NCBI RefSeq assembly: GCF_010726765.1
Contig: NZ_AP022601.1
Span: 558,001 to 622,000, forward strand
Direction of reading: 5' to 3'
Origin: Mycobacterium gallinarum
Lineage (GTDB): Bacteria > Actinomycetota > Actinomycetes > Mycobacteriales > Mycobacteriaceae
Length of the DNA: 64,000 bases
A program made the position numbers and the translations under genes. This document shows, piece by piece, positions 27,624 to 37,718 of this stretch. Within the stretch, counting starts at the first letter, position 1, and the number at the start of each line of letters is the position of its first letter. The notes beneath the pieces were generated by a model. That model ran no database searches, was not told the origin of the DNA, and saw only the letters and a list, made by a program, of their open reading frames with translations.

Positions 27624-29210
27624 GTGAGCCTGCCCGTTGTATTGATCGCAGACAAGCTGGCCGAATCGACCGTCGCCGCGCTGGGTGACCAGGTGGAAGT
27701 GCGCTGGGTCGATGGTCCGGACCGAGAAAAGCTACTGGCCGCGGTGCCCGAGGCCGACGCACTGCTGGTGCGCTCGGCAACCACGGTTGATGCCGAGGTG
27801 CTCGCCGCCGCCACGAAACTCAAGATCGTCGCCCGCGCCGGCGTCGGCCTGGACAACGTCGACGTAGACGCGGCCACGGCGCGCGGCGTCCTCGTGGTCA
27901 ACGCGCCGACCTCCAACATCCACAGCGCGGCCGAGCACGCGCTGGCGCTCATGCTGTCGGCCGCTCGGCAGATCCCCGCCGCCGACGCGACGCTGCGTGA
28001 GCACACGTGGAAGCGCTCGTCGTTCTCCGGCACCGAGATCTTCGGCAAGACCGTCGGCGTCGTCGGCCTCGGGCGCATCGGACAGTTGGTCGCCCAGCGA
28101 CTGGCCGCCTTCGGCACGCACGTCGTGGCGTACGACCCGTACGTGTCGGCCGCTCGCGCCGCCCAATTGGGCATCGAGCTGCTCACTCTCGACGAGCTGT
28201 TGGGCCGCGCCGACTTCATCTCGGTGCACCTGCCCAAGACCAAGGAGACAGCCGGCCTGATCGGCAAGGAGGCGCTGGCCAAGACCAAGCCCGGCGTCAT
28301 CATCGTCAACGCGGCACGCGGTGGCCTGATCGACGAAGCGGCGCTCTCGGACGCGATCACCAGCGGTCACGTGCGCGGCGCCGGCCTCGACGTGTTCGCC
28401 ACCGAACCGTGCACGGACAGCCCGCTCTTCGAACTACCCCAGGTCGTTGTGACGCCACACCTCGGCGCGTCGACCGCAGAGGCGCAGGACCGGGCGGGCA
28501 CCGACGTCGCCGAGAGCGTGAAGCTTGCGCTGGCAGGTGAGTTCGTACCCGACGCGGTGAACGTCGGCGGCGGCGTCGTCGGCGAGGAAGTCGCGCCGTG
28601 GCTGGATCTGGTCCGCAAACTGGGCCTGTTGGTCGGCGTGCTGTGCAGTGAACTTCCGGTGTCGCTGTCGATTCAGGTCCGCGGCGAGTTGGCGTCCGAA
28701 GAGGTTGACGTACTGCGCCTTTCAGCGCTGCGCGGGTTGTTCAGCGCTGTCATCGAGGACCCGGTCACCTTCGTCAACGCGCCGGCGCTGGCGGCCGAGC
28801 GCGGTGTCGAGGCCGACATCAGCACCGCAACCGAGAGCCCGAACCACCGCAGTGTGGTCGACGTGCGGGCGGTGTACGCCGACGGTTCGGTCGCCAACGT
28901 TTCCGGCACGCTGTCGGGTCCGCAACTGGTCGAGAAGATCGTCCAGATCAACGGCCGCAACTTCGATCTGCGCGCCGAAGGCGTCTACCTGATCGTCAAC
29001 TACATCGACCAGCCGGGCACGTTGGGCAAGATCGGCACCCTCCTCGGCACCGCCGACATCAACATTCACGCCGCCCAGCTCAGCGAGGACGCGGAGGGGC
29101 CGGGCGCGACTATCCTGCTGCGCATCGACCGAGACGTACCCGAAGATGTCCGGGCGGCGATCACCGCGGCCGTCGGCGCCAAGCTGTTGGAAGTGGTGGA
29201 CCTGACGTGA
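27624..29210 (+). CDS. serA: D-3-phosphoglycerate dehydrogenase SerA
   Basis: First step of serine synthesis, oxidising 3-phosphoglycerate with NAD. The 528-residue long-form enzyme has the substrate and nucleotide domains ([33 protein letters not shown], catalytic His in TPHLGAST), an intervening domain of about 130 residues and a C-terminal ACT domain ([20 protein letters not shown]) that binds serine for feedback, as in the M. tuberculosis enzyme. GTG 27624 lies 6 nt after the -10. Its stop overlaps leuB (GTGA). Confidence 0.96.
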   Translation: MSLPVVLIADKLAESTVAALGDQVEVRWVDGPDREKLLAAVPEADALLVRSATTVDAEVLAAATKLKIVARAGVGLDNVDVDAATARGVLVVNAPTSNIHSAAEHALALMLSAARQIPAADATLREHTWKRSSFSGTEIFGKTVGVVGLGRIGQLVAQRLAAFGTHVVAYDPYVSAARAAQLGIELLTLDELLGRADFISVHLPKTKETAGLIGKEALAKTKPGVIIVNAARGGLIDEAALSDAITSGHVRGAGLDVFATEPCTDSPLFELPQVVVTPHLGASTAEAQDRAGTDVAESVKLALAGEFVPDAVNVGGGVVGEEVAPWLDLVRKLGLLVGVLCSELPVSLSIQVRGELASEEVDVLRLSALRGLFSAVIEDPVTFVNAPALAAERGVEADISTATESPNHRSVVDVRAVYADGSVANVSGTLSGPQLVEKIVQINGRNFDLRAEGVYLIVNYIDQPGTLGKIGTLLGTADINIHAAQLSEDAEGPGATILLRIDRDVPEDVRAAITAAVGAKLLEVVDLT

Positions 29211-30217
29211 AACTGGCGGTCATCGCGGGCGACGGCATCGGCCCGGAGGTCATCGACGAAGCGGTCAAGGTACTCGATGCCGTCGTGCCGGGTGTCGACA
29301 AGACCAGCTACGACCTCGGGGCGCGGCGGTACCACGCCACCGGAGACGTACTGCCGGAATCGGTGCTCGACGAGCTCCGCGCGCACGATGCGATCCTGCT
29401 CGGCGCCATCGGCGACCCGTCGGTCCCCAGCGGTCTGCTGGAACGCGGTCTGCTGCTGCGAATCCGGTTCGCACTCGACCACCACATCAACCTGCGTCCC
29501 GCCCGGCTCTATCCGGGGGTGAGCAGTCCGTTGGCCGGAAACCCGGACATCGACTTCGTCGTAGTCCGTGAGGGCACCGAGGGTCCCTACACCGGGACCG
29601 GTGGAGCAATCCGCGTCGGCACACCTCATGAAATCGCCACCGAGGTCAGCGTCAACACCGCGTTCGGCGTGCGACGGGTCGTGCACGACGCGTTCGGCCG
29701 CGCGGCGAAACGGCGCAAACACCTGACCCTGGTGCACAAGAACAACGTCCTGACATATGCGGGTGCACTGTGGTGGCGCACCGTGCAGGAGGTCAGCGCC
29801 GAGTACCCCGACGTCGAGATCGCCTATCAACACGTCGACTCCGCCACCATCCACCTCGTCACCGACCCCGGCCGGTTCGACGTCATCGTCACCGACAACT
29901 TGTTCGGCGACATCGTCACCGACCTCGCGGCCGCGGTGTGCGGGGGCATCGGTCTGGCGGCCAGCGGCAACATCGACGCGACCCGAACCAACCCGTCGAT
30001 GTTCGAGCCGGTGCACGGCAGCGCACCCGACATCGCGGGACAGGGGATCGCCGATCCCACCGCGGCGATCATGTCGGTGGCGCTGTTGCTTGCTCACGCG
30101 GGCGAACTCGACGCGGCCGCTCGCGTCGACAAGGCCGTGGAACGGCATCTGGCCACGCGCGGTGACGAGACGCGGTCCACCACCGAGATCGGCGATCGGA
30201 TCGCGTCAAATCTCTAG
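29207..30217 (+). CDS. leuB: 3-isopropylmalate dehydrogenase
   Basis: Oxidative decarboxylation of 3-isopropylmalate in leucine synthesis. The 336-residue protein has [17 protein letters not shown] at the start, [10 protein letters not shown], and the catalytic loop [20 protein letters not shown] with the metal-binding aspartates. GTG 29207 overlaps the serA stop, so serine and leucine enzymes are co-translated; its partners leuCD are 5 kb away and leuA is not in the window. Confidence 0.95.
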   Translation: MKLAVIAGDGIGPEVIDEAVKVLDAVVPGVDKTSYDLGARRYHATGDVLPESVLDELRAHDAILLGAIGDPSVPSGLLERGLLLRIRFALDHHINLRPARLYPGVSSPLAGNPDIDFVVVREGTEGPYTGTGGAIRVGTPHEIATEVSVNTAFGVRRVVHDAFGRAAKRRKHLTLVHKNNVLTYAGALWWRTVQEVSAEYPDVEIAYQHVDSATIHLVTDPGRFDVIVTDNLFGDIVTDLAAAVCGGIGLAASGNIDATRTNPSMFEPVHGSAPDIAGQGIADPTAAIMSVALLLAHAGELDAAARVDKAVERHLATRGDETRSTTEIGDRIASNL

Positions 30218-30221
30218 TCGC

Positions 30222-30806
30222 GTGGCGACACTGAGTCGGCAGTGCTGGCTCTTCGCGATCGGTTCGTCACTGTTCGCGATCGCCACGATCCCCGGGTTGT
30301 CCGCCGTGGCAGGCGCCGGGATCGCCAACCTGCTGTGCTTCATCGGATCCTGGTTCTTCACGACCGCGGGCTGGATGCAACTGGTGCTGGCCCCTCCCGC
30401 GCAGCGCATCGGATGGCTTTCCGCGGCAACCCAGTTCGTCGGGACGATCCTTTTCAACATAAGTACCGCCTCTGCCCTGTGGGCACATGCGGTCAAACCG
30501 GAGCGCCGACTCGTGTGGGCGCCGGACGCCCTGGGGTCGCTGGCGTTTCTGATCAGCGGTGTCCTCGGCGTGATCGCGGTGACGGCGGTCGTCGGCATCA
30601 TCGAGCTGAAATCCCGCGACTGGCAGGGGGAGTGGATCAACATGATCGGCTGTGTCGCTTTCGCGGTGTCCGCGCTCGGCGCCTTCGTCAGCGAATCCGG
30701 TGTCACCGTGGATGCCTGGATGGCGAACCTGGGCACATTCATCGGCGCCCTGTGCTTTCTGGTCGCCGCATTGGTCATGCTTCCGCGCCGCGCGCAGCGT
30801 GAGTGA
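30222..30806 (+). CDS. Six-helix membrane protein, YrhK-like
   Basis: A 194-residue integral membrane protein with about six hydrophobic helices (for example SSLFAIATIPGLSAV, ANLLCFIGSWFFTTAGW, ALGSLAFLISGVLGVIAVTA). The paired short helices with GS-FF and GWMQL look like the YrhK domain, seen in membrane proteins of unknown role; this call is tentative. GTG 30222 lies 4 nt after the leuB stop, so it is probably the third gene of a serA-leuB operon. It ends 2 bp before the convergent MFS gene. Confidence 0.55.
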   Translation: MATLSRQCWLFAIGSSLFAIATIPGLSAVAGAGIANLLCFIGSWFFTTAGWMQLVLAPPAQRIGWLSAATQFVGTILFNISTASALWAHAVKPERRLVWAPDALGSLAFLISGVLGVIAVTAVVGIIELKSRDWQGEWINMIGCVAFAVSALGAFVSESGVTVDAWMANLGTFIGALCFLVAALVMLPRRAQRE

Positions 30807-30808
30807 GT

Positions 30809-31993
30809 TCAGTCCGTCTTAGGTTCGGCCGGGACCACGGGTATGGCCAGTAGCGGCAGCAGGGCGGAGACCGCGAACGCCACGGGGTAGCCGAGGGCGC
30901 CGATCAAGGCGCCGAACACGGGCGCAGACGCGGCGGAGGCGAAGAGTTGACTGGTGTTCTGCGTGCCCAATGCCCGTCCGCTCCAGAACGGTCCGGCGAT
31001 CTCGGCGATGGCGGTGAATGCCAGCCCGTTGTCCGAGACGGTGATCACCGACGCGATCACCATGATCGCCACGCTGATCGGCGAACTGAGCCAGTCGGTC
31101 ACCGCCAGCAGACCCATCGCGGCGGCGGCCGCCAGGGCAATCGTGCGGATCGGCCTCAGTCGCGAACCCGTCACGTCCGACCAACGGCCGGCGGCGATTC
31201 GACCACCCGCACCCAACACCTGCGCCACCGTGACGAGAGCGCCTGCCGACGCTGCCGACCATCCTCGGTCGGTCATCAACCACACCAACGCGAACGTCCA
31301 CAGCACCGCTTGAGGCACCACCAGTAGTACGGAGACAGCGTGTATCCGGGTCAAGACCGACGATGCGCGATAGGGATTCGCCAGGTGCTCGGGTGGGGCC
31401 TCCGAGCGTGGTGGACGTGGCGGATCGATCACGAAGACCGCGCATACGACCGCGGAAAGCGCGCACACGATCGCCGGAAAACACAGTGCCGCAGAGATGC
31501 TGTACGCATCGGCCACTCGCGGAATCACCAAGGCGCCCAGGCCGACACCGAGCGGCGTTGCGGTTTGGCGGATGCCCATGACCAAGCCGCGTCGATCCGG
31601 TGGGAACCAGCCGACCACCAGTCGGCCGCTGGCCGAATTGCTACTGGCGGCGGCCATCCCGCCGAGCGTCAGGAACGCACCCATGGCGAACAGCGAGTCG
31701 ACGGAAGCGGCCGCGAACGCCGCGGCGGCGATGAGCACCGAACCGAGGCTCAACACGATGCGCTCGCCGAACCGGTCGACAAGGTAGCCCCACGCGATGA
31801 GCGTGAGTACCAAGCCGAAGCCCGGCAGCGCTGATAGCAGGCCCGCAGCCCCGAGATCGAGTCCGCGCTCGCGCTGCAAGCTAGGAATGAGAAAGGCCAC
31901 ACCGTTGATGAATACGTTGGCGCTTGTCGTCGCAGCGAGCGCAATGACAAGCAGCGACCAGCGTCGCGCGGTGCTTATCGTGTCCGCGGACAT
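30809..31993 (-). CDS. MFS transporter
   Basis: A 394-residue, 12-helix major facilitator. The motif A region GYLVDRFGERIVLSLGS sits after helix 2, with a basic central loop (PPRPPRSEAPPEHLANP). It lies at the position of Rv2994 in M. tuberculosis. Substrate unknown; the CynX/YeaN-like look (GMAAASSNSASGRLVVGWF) suits export or uptake of a small organic anion. The upstream gap has TATCTCA repeats that may be a regulator site. Confidence 0.85.
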   Translation of the reverse strand: MSADTISTARRWSLLVIALAATTSANVFINGVAFLIPSLQRERGLDLGAAGLLSALPGFGLVLTLIAWGYLVDRFGERIVLSLGSVLIAAAAFAAASVDSLFAMGAFLTLGGMAAASSNSASGRLVVGWFPPDRRGLVMGIRQTATPLGVGLGALVIPRVADAYSISAALCFPAIVCALSAVVCAVFVIDPPRPPRSEAPPEHLANPYRASSVLTRIHAVSVLLVVPQAVLWTFALVWLMTDRGWSAASAGALVTVAQVLGAGGRIAAGRWSDVTGSRLRPIRTIALAAAAAMGLLAVTDWLSSPISVAIMVIASVITVSDNGLAFTAIAEIAGPFWSGRALGTQNTSQLFASAASAPVFGALIGALGYPVAFAVSALLPLLAIPVVPAEPKTD

Positions 31994-32012
31994 GGCTCCA
32001 TGGTCGCATGGC

Positions 32013-32050
32013 TATCTCATATGTCTGAACTATTATCTCAATATATGAGA
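32013..32050. promoter_or_regulatory. TATCTCA direct repeats with TCTCA-N5-TGAGA dyad
   Basis: TATCTCA at 32013-32019 and 32034-32040 is spaced 21 bp, two helical turns. The second copy forms a dyad with TGAGA (32046-32050). Located between the divergent MFS and FAH-hydrolase genes, in an AT-rich pocket; no regulator gene is adjacent. Confidence 0.4.
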
Positions 32051-32095
32051 CGTCGCTGGCGCGGGAGCGGCCGCAGCACCAACTTTCGCGGCCAC

Positions 32096-32101
32096 TAGGC
32101 T
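32096..32101 (+). promoter_or_regulatory. Leaderless -10 of the FAH-family gene
   Basis: TAGGCT ends 6 nt before ATG 32108. Confidence 0.55.
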
Positions 32102-32107
32102 GACGAC

Positions 32108-32896
32108 ATGCGCCTTGGACGTATCGCCAGCCCAGACAGCGTCTGCTTCGTCAGCATCGAGGGCCCTCTCGACGACTCGGCCCGGGCAGTCGCCAAAGAG
32201 ATTGCCGAGCATCCCTTCGGCACTCCGACCTTCACCGGACGGGAGTGGCCCCTGGCCGACGTGCGGATACTCTCGCCGATTCTGGCCAGCAAGGTCGTAT
32301 GCATCGGAAAGAACTATGCGGCGCACGTCGCGGAAATGGGCGGGGGAGATTTCCCCGATCCGGTGATGTTCATGAAGCCCAACACCGCGATCATCGGTCC
32401 GAACGTGCCGATTCAGCTGCCGGCCGACGCCAGCCCGGTGCACTTCGAGGGTGAACTCGCCGTCGTCATCGGCCGAGTCTGCAAGGACGTTTCCGCCGCC
32501 CGCGCCGCGGAGAACATCCTGGGCTACACGATCGCCAACGACGTGTCGGCGCGTGATCAGCAGCAGAAGGACGGCCAGTGGACTCGGGCGAAAGGCCACG
32601 ACACGTTCTGTCCGATCGGGCCGTGGATCGTCACCGATCTGGATCCGTCCGATCTCGCGTTGCGCACCGAGGTCAACGGCGAGACCAAACAGGACAGCCG
32701 GACATCGCTGATGATTCACGATGTCGGGGCGATCGTGGAGTGGATCTCAGCGGTGATGACACTGCTGCCCGGCGATGTCATCCTGACCGGGACGCCGGAC
32801 GGGGTCGGCCCCATTGAAGGCGGCGACACCGTCACCGTCACCATCGAAGGTATCGGGAGCCTTTCCAATCCGGTTGTGCGCAAGGGAAAGTCATGA
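32108..32896 (+). CDS. Fumarylacetoacetate hydrolase-family protein
   Basis: A 262-residue FAH-fold metal-dependent hydrolase or isomerase. Signature pieces are [40 protein letters not shown] (Glu metal ligands), [14 protein letters not shown] and [16 protein letters not shown]. Substrates in this family include acylpyruvates and oxaloacetate; which applies here is unknown. It matches Rv2993c by position. Its stop overlaps gltX (ATGA), so it is co-translated with glutamyl-tRNA synthetase. Confidence 0.88.
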   Translation: MRLGRIASPDSVCFVSIEGPLDDSARAVAKEIAEHPFGTPTFTGREWPLADVRILSPILASKVVCIGKNYAAHVAEMGGGDFPDPVMFMKPNTAIIGPNVPIQLPADASPVHFEGELAVVIGRVCKDVSAARAAENILGYTIANDVSARDQQQKDGQWTRAKGHDTFCPIGPWIVTDLDPSDLALRTEVNGETKQDSRTSLMIHDVGAIVEWISAVMTLLPGDVILTGTPDGVGPIEGGDTVTVTIEGIGSLSNPVVRKGKS

Positions 32897-34371
32897 CAGC
32901 TGATATGCGGGTGCGGTTCTGCCCGTCGCCAACCGGCACACCACACGTCGGCCTGATCCGTACCGCGCTGTTCAATTGGGCCTACGCGCGACATTGCGGC
33001 GGGGACTTCGTGTTCCGCCTGGAGGACACCGACGCCGAACGAGACAGCGAGGAAAGCTATCTGGCGCTGTTGGACGCCCTGAGCTGGCTCGGACTGAACT
33101 ACGACGAAGGTCCCGACATCGGTGGACCGTACGCCCCGTACCGGCAGTCAGAACGCGGCGAGATATACCGGGACGTGCTGACACGGTTACAGGAATCCGG
33201 TGACGCCTATGAAGCGTTTTCGACGGCCGAGGAAGTCGAAGCCCGCCACGTCGCCGCGGGCCGAAACCCCAAACTCGGCTACGACAACTACGACCGCGAA
33301 CTCACCGAAGCCCAGCGCACCGCGTTCCTCGAGGAGGGCCGCAGGCCGGTGCTCCGGCTGCGGATGCCTGCTGAAGACATCACCTGGAATGACCTCGTCC
33401 GCGGGGAAACAACATTCGCGGCGGGCGTCGTTCCCGATTTCGCGCTGACCCGCGCCAGCGGTGATCCGTTGTACACCTTGGTCAATCCGGTCGACGACGC
33501 GCTGATGAAGATCACGCACGTCCTGCGTGGCGAGGACCTGCTCCCGTCCACACCGCGCCAGATCGCGCTGTACCAGGCACTGATTCGTATCGGCGTCGCC
33601 GACCGGGTGCCCGAGTTCGCTCATTTGCCAAGCGTTCTGGGAGACGGCAACAAGAAGCTGTCCAAGCGCGATCCGCAGTCGAACCTGTTCGTTCACCGCG
33701 AACGGGGCTTCATTCCGGAGGGGCTGCTGAACTACCTGGCGCTGCTGGGCTGGGGTATCGCTGAAGACCACGACGTATTCAGCCTCGACGAGATGGTGGC
33801 TGCCTTCGACGTCGTCAACGTCAACTCCAACCCCGCCCGGTTCGATCAGAAGAAGGCGGACGCTCTCAACGCCGAACACATCCGCATGTTGGGTGAGGAC
33901 GATTTCACCGCGCGGCTGGCGGCGTATTTCGCTGCCCACGGGCACGACACCGGCCTCGACGAAGCCCAATTCGCGGAGGCTGCGCGACTCGTGCAGACCC
34001 GAATCGTCGTGCTCGGCGACGCATGGGACCTGTTGAAGTTCCTCAACGACGCCGAGTTCACGCTCGACGAGAAGTCGGCGGCCAAGGAACTCAAGCCCGA
34101 AGCCGTCGCGGTGCTGGACGCCGCGCTCGCCGCGCTCGAAACAGTCGGCGAGTGGAGTACGGGGGAGATCGAAAACGCTCTGAAGGTGTCATTGTTGGAG
34201 AATCTGGAGCTCAAGCCGCGCAAGGCGTTCGGCCCGCTGCGTGTTGCGGCCACAGGTGCGTCGGTCAGCCCGCCGCTGTTCGAATCACTCGAGCTCCTGG
34301 GTCGGGACCGCAGCCTGCATCGGCTACGCGCGGGACGCGATCGTGCTGCCACCGTCGCAGACCAGGCGTGA
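32893..34371 (+). CDS. gltX: Glutamyl-tRNA synthetase (probably non-discriminating)
   Basis: Charges tRNA-Glu and, in organisms lacking GlnRS, tRNA-Gln with glutamate. The 492-residue class I enzyme has HVGL for HIGH (residues 18-21), KLSKR for KMSKS near residue 255, and an alpha-helical anticodon-binding C terminus. With gatCAB in the same window and tRNA-Gln and tRNA-Glu just downstream, it is very likely the GluRS of the indirect Gln-tRNA(Gln) route. ATG 32893 overlaps the upstream stop. Confidence 0.96.
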   Translation: MTADMRVRFCPSPTGTPHVGLIRTALFNWAYARHCGGDFVFRLEDTDAERDSEESYLALLDALSWLGLNYDEGPDIGGPYAPYRQSERGEIYRDVLTRLQESGDAYEAFSTAEEVEARHVAAGRNPKLGYDNYDRELTEAQRTAFLEEGRRPVLRLRMPAEDITWNDLVRGETTFAAGVVPDFALTRASGDPLYTLVNPVDDALMKITHVLRGEDLLPSTPRQIALYQALIRIGVADRVPEFAHLPSVLGDGNKKLSKRDPQSNLFVHRERGFIPEGLLNYLALLGWGIAEDHDVFSLDEMVAAFDVVNVNSNPARFDQKKADALNAEHIRMLGEDDFTARLAAYFAAHGHDTGLDEAQFAEAARLVQTRIVVLGDAWDLLKFLNDAEFTLDEKSAAKELKPEAVAVLDAALAALETVGEWSTGEIENALKVSLLENLELKPRKAFGPLRVAATGASVSPPLFESLELLGRDRSLHRLRAGRDRAATVADQA

Positions 34372-34447
34372 GAAGGTGGCTGCAAATCTTTGGTAGTCTG
34401 CACGTCGGCCCGATACAACGCGCGGCGGCGCCGCCGATTGCTTGGTC

Positions 34448-34462
34448 GGGCCGAAAAGGCCC
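34448..34462 (+). terminator. Hairpin downstream of gltX
   Basis: GGGCC-GAAAA-GGCCC, 77 bp after the gltX stop, without a T-run. A possible terminator, mutually exclusive with the next hairpin because they share bases. Confidence 0.4.
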
Positions 34463-34481
34463 TGTGACCTGCGGTTACAGG
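34461..34481 (+). other. Nine-base-pair hairpin upstream of tRNA-Gln
   Basis: CCTGTGACC-TGC-GGTTACAGG, nine pairs including one G-U, with a 3-nt loop, ending 7 nt before the tRNA. It could be a terminator, a pre-tRNA processing structure, or an alternative to the preceding hairpin. Confidence 0.45.
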
Positions 34482-34488
34482 TAGCCAA

Positions 34489-34560
34489 TGGGGTATGGTG
34501 TAATTGGCAACACAGCTGATTCTGGTTCAGCCATTCTAGGTTCGAGTCCTGGTACCCCAG
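34489..34560 (+). tRNA. tRNA-Gln (anticodon CTG)
   Basis: Complete cloverleaf: acceptor TGGGGTA/TACCCCA, D arm GTGT/ACAC, anticodon stem GCTGA/TCAGC with loop TTCTGGT (anticodon CTG, codon CAG), T arm CTAGG/CCTGG with loop TTCGAGT, discriminator G. The CCA follows at 34561-34563. The U-A first pair is the usual Gln tRNA identity element. Confidence 0.93.
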
Positions 34561-34575
34561 CCATTCGCGATGAGC

Positions 34576-34596
34576 GCTCGTGCGAAGAGCACGGGC
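34576..34596 (+). terminator. Hairpin after tRNA-Gln
   Basis: GCTCGTGC-GAAGA-GCACGGGC, eight pairs with one T-G, 12 nt after the tRNA CCA; no T-run. Confidence 0.5.
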
Positions 34597-34630
34597 CTCT
34601 AGCTGATTAGGTCCGCATATCCCGCTGGGC

Positions 34631-34636
34631 TATGCT
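34631..34636 (+). promoter_or_regulatory. Probable -10 of tRNA-Glu
   Basis: TATGCT, 21 nt before the mature tRNA 5' end; the -35 is poor (TTAGGT at 34607-34612, 18-bp spacer). Confidence 0.4.
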
Positions 34637-34657
34637 GGCTGTCCGGAAATAGTTCTG

Positions 34658-34730
34658 GCCCCCGTCGTCTAGCGGCCTAGGACGCCGCCCTCTCACGGCG
34701 GTAGCGTGGGTTCGAATCCCATCGGGGGTA
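34658..34730 (+). tRNA. tRNA-Glu (anticodon CTC)
   Basis: Cloverleaf: acceptor GCCCCCG/CGGGGGT (one G-T), anticodon stem CCGCC/GGCGG with loop CTCTCAC (anticodon CTC, codon GAG), T arm TGGG-TTCGAAT-CCCA, discriminator A. CCA is not encoded. Confidence 0.93.
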
Positions 34731-34744
34731 CAAAGCAGTACGTT

Positions 34745-35446
34745 TTACAGCCTGCGGGTGAGTGCATCGGCGGCGGCCAATAGGTCGGCGGCCCACCGTG
34801 CTCCAGGGCGACGTCCCATTCGGTCGATCGGCCCGGACACCGATACGGCGGCGATCACCGCACCGGTGGCATCGCGCACCGGCGCCGACACACTCGCGAC
34901 CCCCGGCTCGCGTTCCGCGGCGCTCTGGGCCCAGCCACGTTTGCGGACCTCGGCGAGGGTCCGGTCGGTGAACTTCGCGCTGGGCAACACCGCCTGTTGC
35001 GTGGCGGCGTCGGCGTAGGCCAGCAGCACCTTGGCGCCTGAGCCGGCCGTCATCGGCAATCGCGCGCCGACCGGGACGGTATCCCGAAGCCCGGCAGGTG
35101 GTTCCAAGGCGGCGATACATGTACGCGCGGTGCCTTCGCGGCGATATATCTGCACGCTCTCGCCGGTGATCTCACGCAGGCGCGGCAACACCACGGCGCC
35201 GGCGGCCAGCAAGGGGTCGTTGACCTGTCCCGCCAACTCGGTGAGCGCAGGCCCGAGCCGCCATTGGCCGTCTCCGTTGCGGATCAACAGCCGATGCACT
35301 TCCAGACCCGCGGCCAAGCGGTGCGCGGTCGCACGTGGCAGTCCGGTGCGCTCGCACAGCTCTGCCAATCCGCACGGCGAATCCGCGATCGCGTGCAGCA
35401 CCCCCATGGCTTTGTCCAGCACCCCGATGCCGCTATCCTGTCTCAC
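34745..35446 (-). CDS. IclR-family regulator of leucine biosynthesis (LtbR/NdgR-like)
   Basis: A 233-residue IclR protein: winged-helix DNA-binding domain ([34 protein letters not shown]) and a C-terminal effector domain ([32 protein letters not shown]). Divergent pairing with leuCD is the known arrangement of LtbR in Corynebacterium and NdgR in Streptomyces, which control leuCD and amino acid genes. GTG 35446 follows a leaderless -10. A long dyad in the 38-bp gap is the likely shared operator. Confidence 0.87.
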   Translation of the reverse strand: MRQDSGIGVLDKAMGVLHAIADSPCGLAELCERTGLPRATAHRLAAGLEVHRLLIRNGDGQWRLGPALTELAGQVNDPLLAAGAVVLPRLREITGESVQIYRREGTARTCIAALEPPAGLRDTVPVGARLPMTAGSGAKVLLAYADAATQQAVLPSAKFTDRTLAEVRKRGWAQSAAEREPGVASVSAPVRDATGAVIAAVSVSGPIDRMGRRPGARWAADLLAAADALTRRL

Positions 35447-35476
35447 AGGGAGATACTAGCTTCCCAGAATGTGAGA
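35441..35476. promoter_or_regulatory. Dyad between the IclR gene and leuC
   Basis: Outer arms TCTCACA (35441-35447) and TGTGAGA (35470-35476), inner arms GGGA (35448-35451) and TCCC (35462-35465). It covers both start regions and both -10 elements. Confidence 0.55.
35453..35458 (-). promoter_or_regulatory. Leaderless -10 of the IclR gene
   Basis: Minus-strand TAGTAT, 6 nt before GTG 35446; -35 TTGACT (35478-35483) with a 19-bp spacer. The opposite-strand TAGCTT (35457-35462) may be the leuC -10. Confidence 0.5.
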
Positions 35477-35484
35477 AAGTCAAG

Positions 35485-36921
35485 ATGGCAGCCCAGGACA
35501 AGCCACGCACACTCGCCGAAAAGGTGTGGGACGACCACGTCGTCGCGAAGGGATCGGGTGACGGCGCGGCCCGCGAACCCGACCTCATCTACATCGACCT
35601 GCACCTTGTGCACGAGGTCACCAGCCCGCAGGCGTTCGACGGCCTCCGCCTCAACGGTCGGCCGGTCCGCAGACCCGATCTGACGATCGCCACCGAAGAC
35701 CACAACGTGCCGACGATCGACATCGACAAGCCGATCGCCGATCCGGTCTCCCGCATTCAGGTCGAGACGCTGCGCCGCAACTGTGAAGAGTTCGGCATCC
35801 GGTTGCACCCGATGGGTGACGTCGAACAAGGCATCGTTCACATCATCGGGCCGCAGTTGGGCTTGACTCAGCCGGGGATGACGGTGGTGTGTGGCGACAG
35901 CCATACCTCCACCCACGGTGCGTTCGGTGCGCTCGCGATGGGCATCGGCACATCCGAGGTCGAGCATGTCCTCGCGACGCAGACGCTTCCGCTGCGGCCT
36001 TTCAAGACGATGGCGGTCAATGTCGACGGGCAACTGCCTGCGGGCGTGAGCGCAAAGGACATCATCCTCGCGGTGATCGCGAAGATCGGCACCGGCGGGG
36101 GACAGGGATACGTCATCGAATACCGCGGCAGCGCCATCGAATCGCTGTCGATGGAAGGGCGCATGACGGTCTGCAACATGAGCATCGAGGCCGGGGCGCG
36201 CGCCGGAATGGTCGCACCCGACGAGACAACGTTCGAGTTCTTGCATGGTCGCCCGCACGCTCCGAAGGGGGCGGACTGGGATGCCGCAGTAGCGGCGTGG
36301 AGTCAGTTGCGCACCGACGAAGGCGCGGAATTCGACACCGAGGTCTACATCGATGCCGCGACGCTGAGCCCATTCGTCACGTGGGGGACCAATCCCGGGC
36401 AAGGAGTTCCGCTGTCGGCGTCGGTACCGGACCCCGAGCTGATCTTTGACGACGGTGAGCGCCAGGCGGCCGAAAAAGCGTTGGCGTATATGGATCTTCG
36501 GGCTGGAACGTCGATGCGTGACATCACCGTGGACACCGTCTTCGTCGGCTCGTGCACGAACGGGCGCATCGAGGATCTGCGGGTGGTCGCCGACGTGCTC
36601 AAGGGTCGCAAGGTCGCCGATGGCGTGCGGATGCTCATTGTGCCCGGTTCGATGCGGGTGCGAGCGCAGGCCGAATCAGAGGGCCTCGGTGAGATCTTCG
36701 CCGCCGCCGGCGCGGAGTGGCGCCAGGCCGGATGCTCGATGTGTCTTGGAATGAATCCAGATCAACTGTCCCCGGGGCAGCGCTGCGCATCGACGTCGAA
36801 CCGAAATTTCGAGGGACGGCAGGGCAAAGGAGGGCGCACCCATTTGGTGTCGCCTGCCGTCGCCGCGGCCACCGCTGTGCGCGGCACGTTGTCTTCTCCC
36901 GCCGATCTGACTCACGCATAG
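35485..36921 (+). CDS. leuC: 3-isopropylmalate dehydratase large subunit
   Basis: An aconitase-family 4Fe-4S enzyme that isomerises 2- to 3-isopropylmalate together with LeuD. The 478-residue protein has the Fe-S cysteines in [13 protein letters not shown] and [10 protein letters not shown], plus [25 protein letters not shown] 35485 is chosen because the sequence from [19 protein letters not shown] is family-like and an earlier start would enter the regulator gene. leuD follows after 10 bp. Confidence 0.96.
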   Translation: MAAQDKPRTLAEKVWDDHVVAKGSGDGAAREPDLIYIDLHLVHEVTSPQAFDGLRLNGRPVRRPDLTIATEDHNVPTIDIDKPIADPVSRIQVETLRRNCEEFGIRLHPMGDVEQGIVHIIGPQLGLTQPGMTVVCGDSHTSTHGAFGALAMGIGTSEVEHVLATQTLPLRPFKTMAVNVDGQLPAGVSAKDIILAVIAKIGTGGGQGYVIEYRGSAIESLSMEGRMTVCNMSIEAGARAGMVAPDETTFEFLHGRPHAPKGADWDAAVAAWSQLRTDEGAEFDTEVYIDAATLSPFVTWGTNPGQGVPLSASVPDPELIFDDGERQAAEKALAYMDLRAGTSMRDITVDTVFVGSCTNGRIEDLRVVADVLKGRKVADGVRMLIVPGSMRVRAQAESEGLGEIFAAAGAEWRQAGCSMCLGMNPDQLSPGQRCASTSNRNFEGRQGKGGRTHLVSPAVAAATAVRGTLSSPADLTHA

Positions 36922-36931
36922 GAGCTCTGTG

Positions 36932-37525
36932 ATGGAACCATTCCGCACTCATACCGGCATCGGCGTTCCGCTTCGCCGGTCCAATGTCGACACCGACCAA
37001 ATAATCCCCGCCGTGTATTTGAAGCGGGTAACCCGAACAGGTTTCGAGGATGGCTTGTTCGCGGCATGGCGGTCCGACCCGTCTTTCATCCTGAACATGT
37101 CGCCGTTCGACAAAGGATCGGTGTTGGTCGCGGGTCCCGATTTCGGCACTGGTTCGTCGCGAGAGCACGCCGTGTGGGCGCTCATGGACTACGGATTCAG
37201 AGTCGTCATCTCATCTCGCTTCGCCGACATTTTTCGCGGCAACGCGGGCAAGGCGGGCCTCTTGGCGGCCGAAGTCGCCCAAGATGATGTCGAACTTTTA
37301 TGGAAGCTCATCGAGGAGCATCCCGGCATGGAAATTACTGTGAATCTTCAAGATCGGAACGTCGTCGCGGGAACGGTCATGGTGCCGTTCAACATTGACG
37401 ATTACACCGCCTGGCGACTCTCCGAAGGACTCGACGATATAGGTCTTACGCTGCGGAAATGCGATGAAATCGATTCGTATGAAGCACGCCGTCCCAGCTG
37501 GAAACCGCGTACCTTGCCGGCGTGA
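36932..37525 (+). CDS. leuD: 3-isopropylmalate dehydratase small subunit
   Basis: The 197-residue swivelling subunit that completes the isopropylmalate isomerase active site. Typical are [20 protein letters not shown], the catalytic-site loop [17 protein letters not shown] and [21 protein letters not shown] 36932 is preferred over the adjacent GTG 36929 because AGGAG sits 7 nt before it. The AGGAG overlaps the leuC TAG, giving tight coupling. Confidence 0.95.
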   Translation: MEPFRTHTGIGVPLRRSNVDTDQIIPAVYLKRVTRTGFEDGLFAAWRSDPSFILNMSPFDKGSVLVAGPDFGTGSSREHAVWALMDYGFRVVISSRFADIFRGNAGKAGLLAAEVAQDDVELLWKLIEEHPGMEITVNLQDRNVVAGTVMVPFNIDDYTAWRLSEGLDDIGLTLRKCDEIDSYEARRPSWKPRTLPA

Positions 37526-37613
37526 CGGATTGGCTTTCTGAGCCGAAATCTTCACCCCTGAACCCGGTTATCGGGACCCCCGGCAGGAGCTCAAGGGGGG
37601 CAAGAAAGTTCGC

Positions 37614-37619
37614 TAGATT
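37614..37619 (+). promoter_or_regulatory. Probable -10 of hupB
   Basis: TAGATT, about 100 bp before the hupB start, giving a 5' UTR of roughly 90 nt. The rest of the 193-bp gap 37526-37718 shows no clear element apart from the GGAGG at 37708-37712. Confidence 0.4.
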
Positions 37620-37718
37620 CTGCTGAAATTGCGCGTGGCTCTTGGAAATCAGTGGCCATTGGGTTTACCGTGTCCTCTAGTCGGCCCAAAGTGGGCTACT
37701 GGTTTTCGGAGGTTTTGC

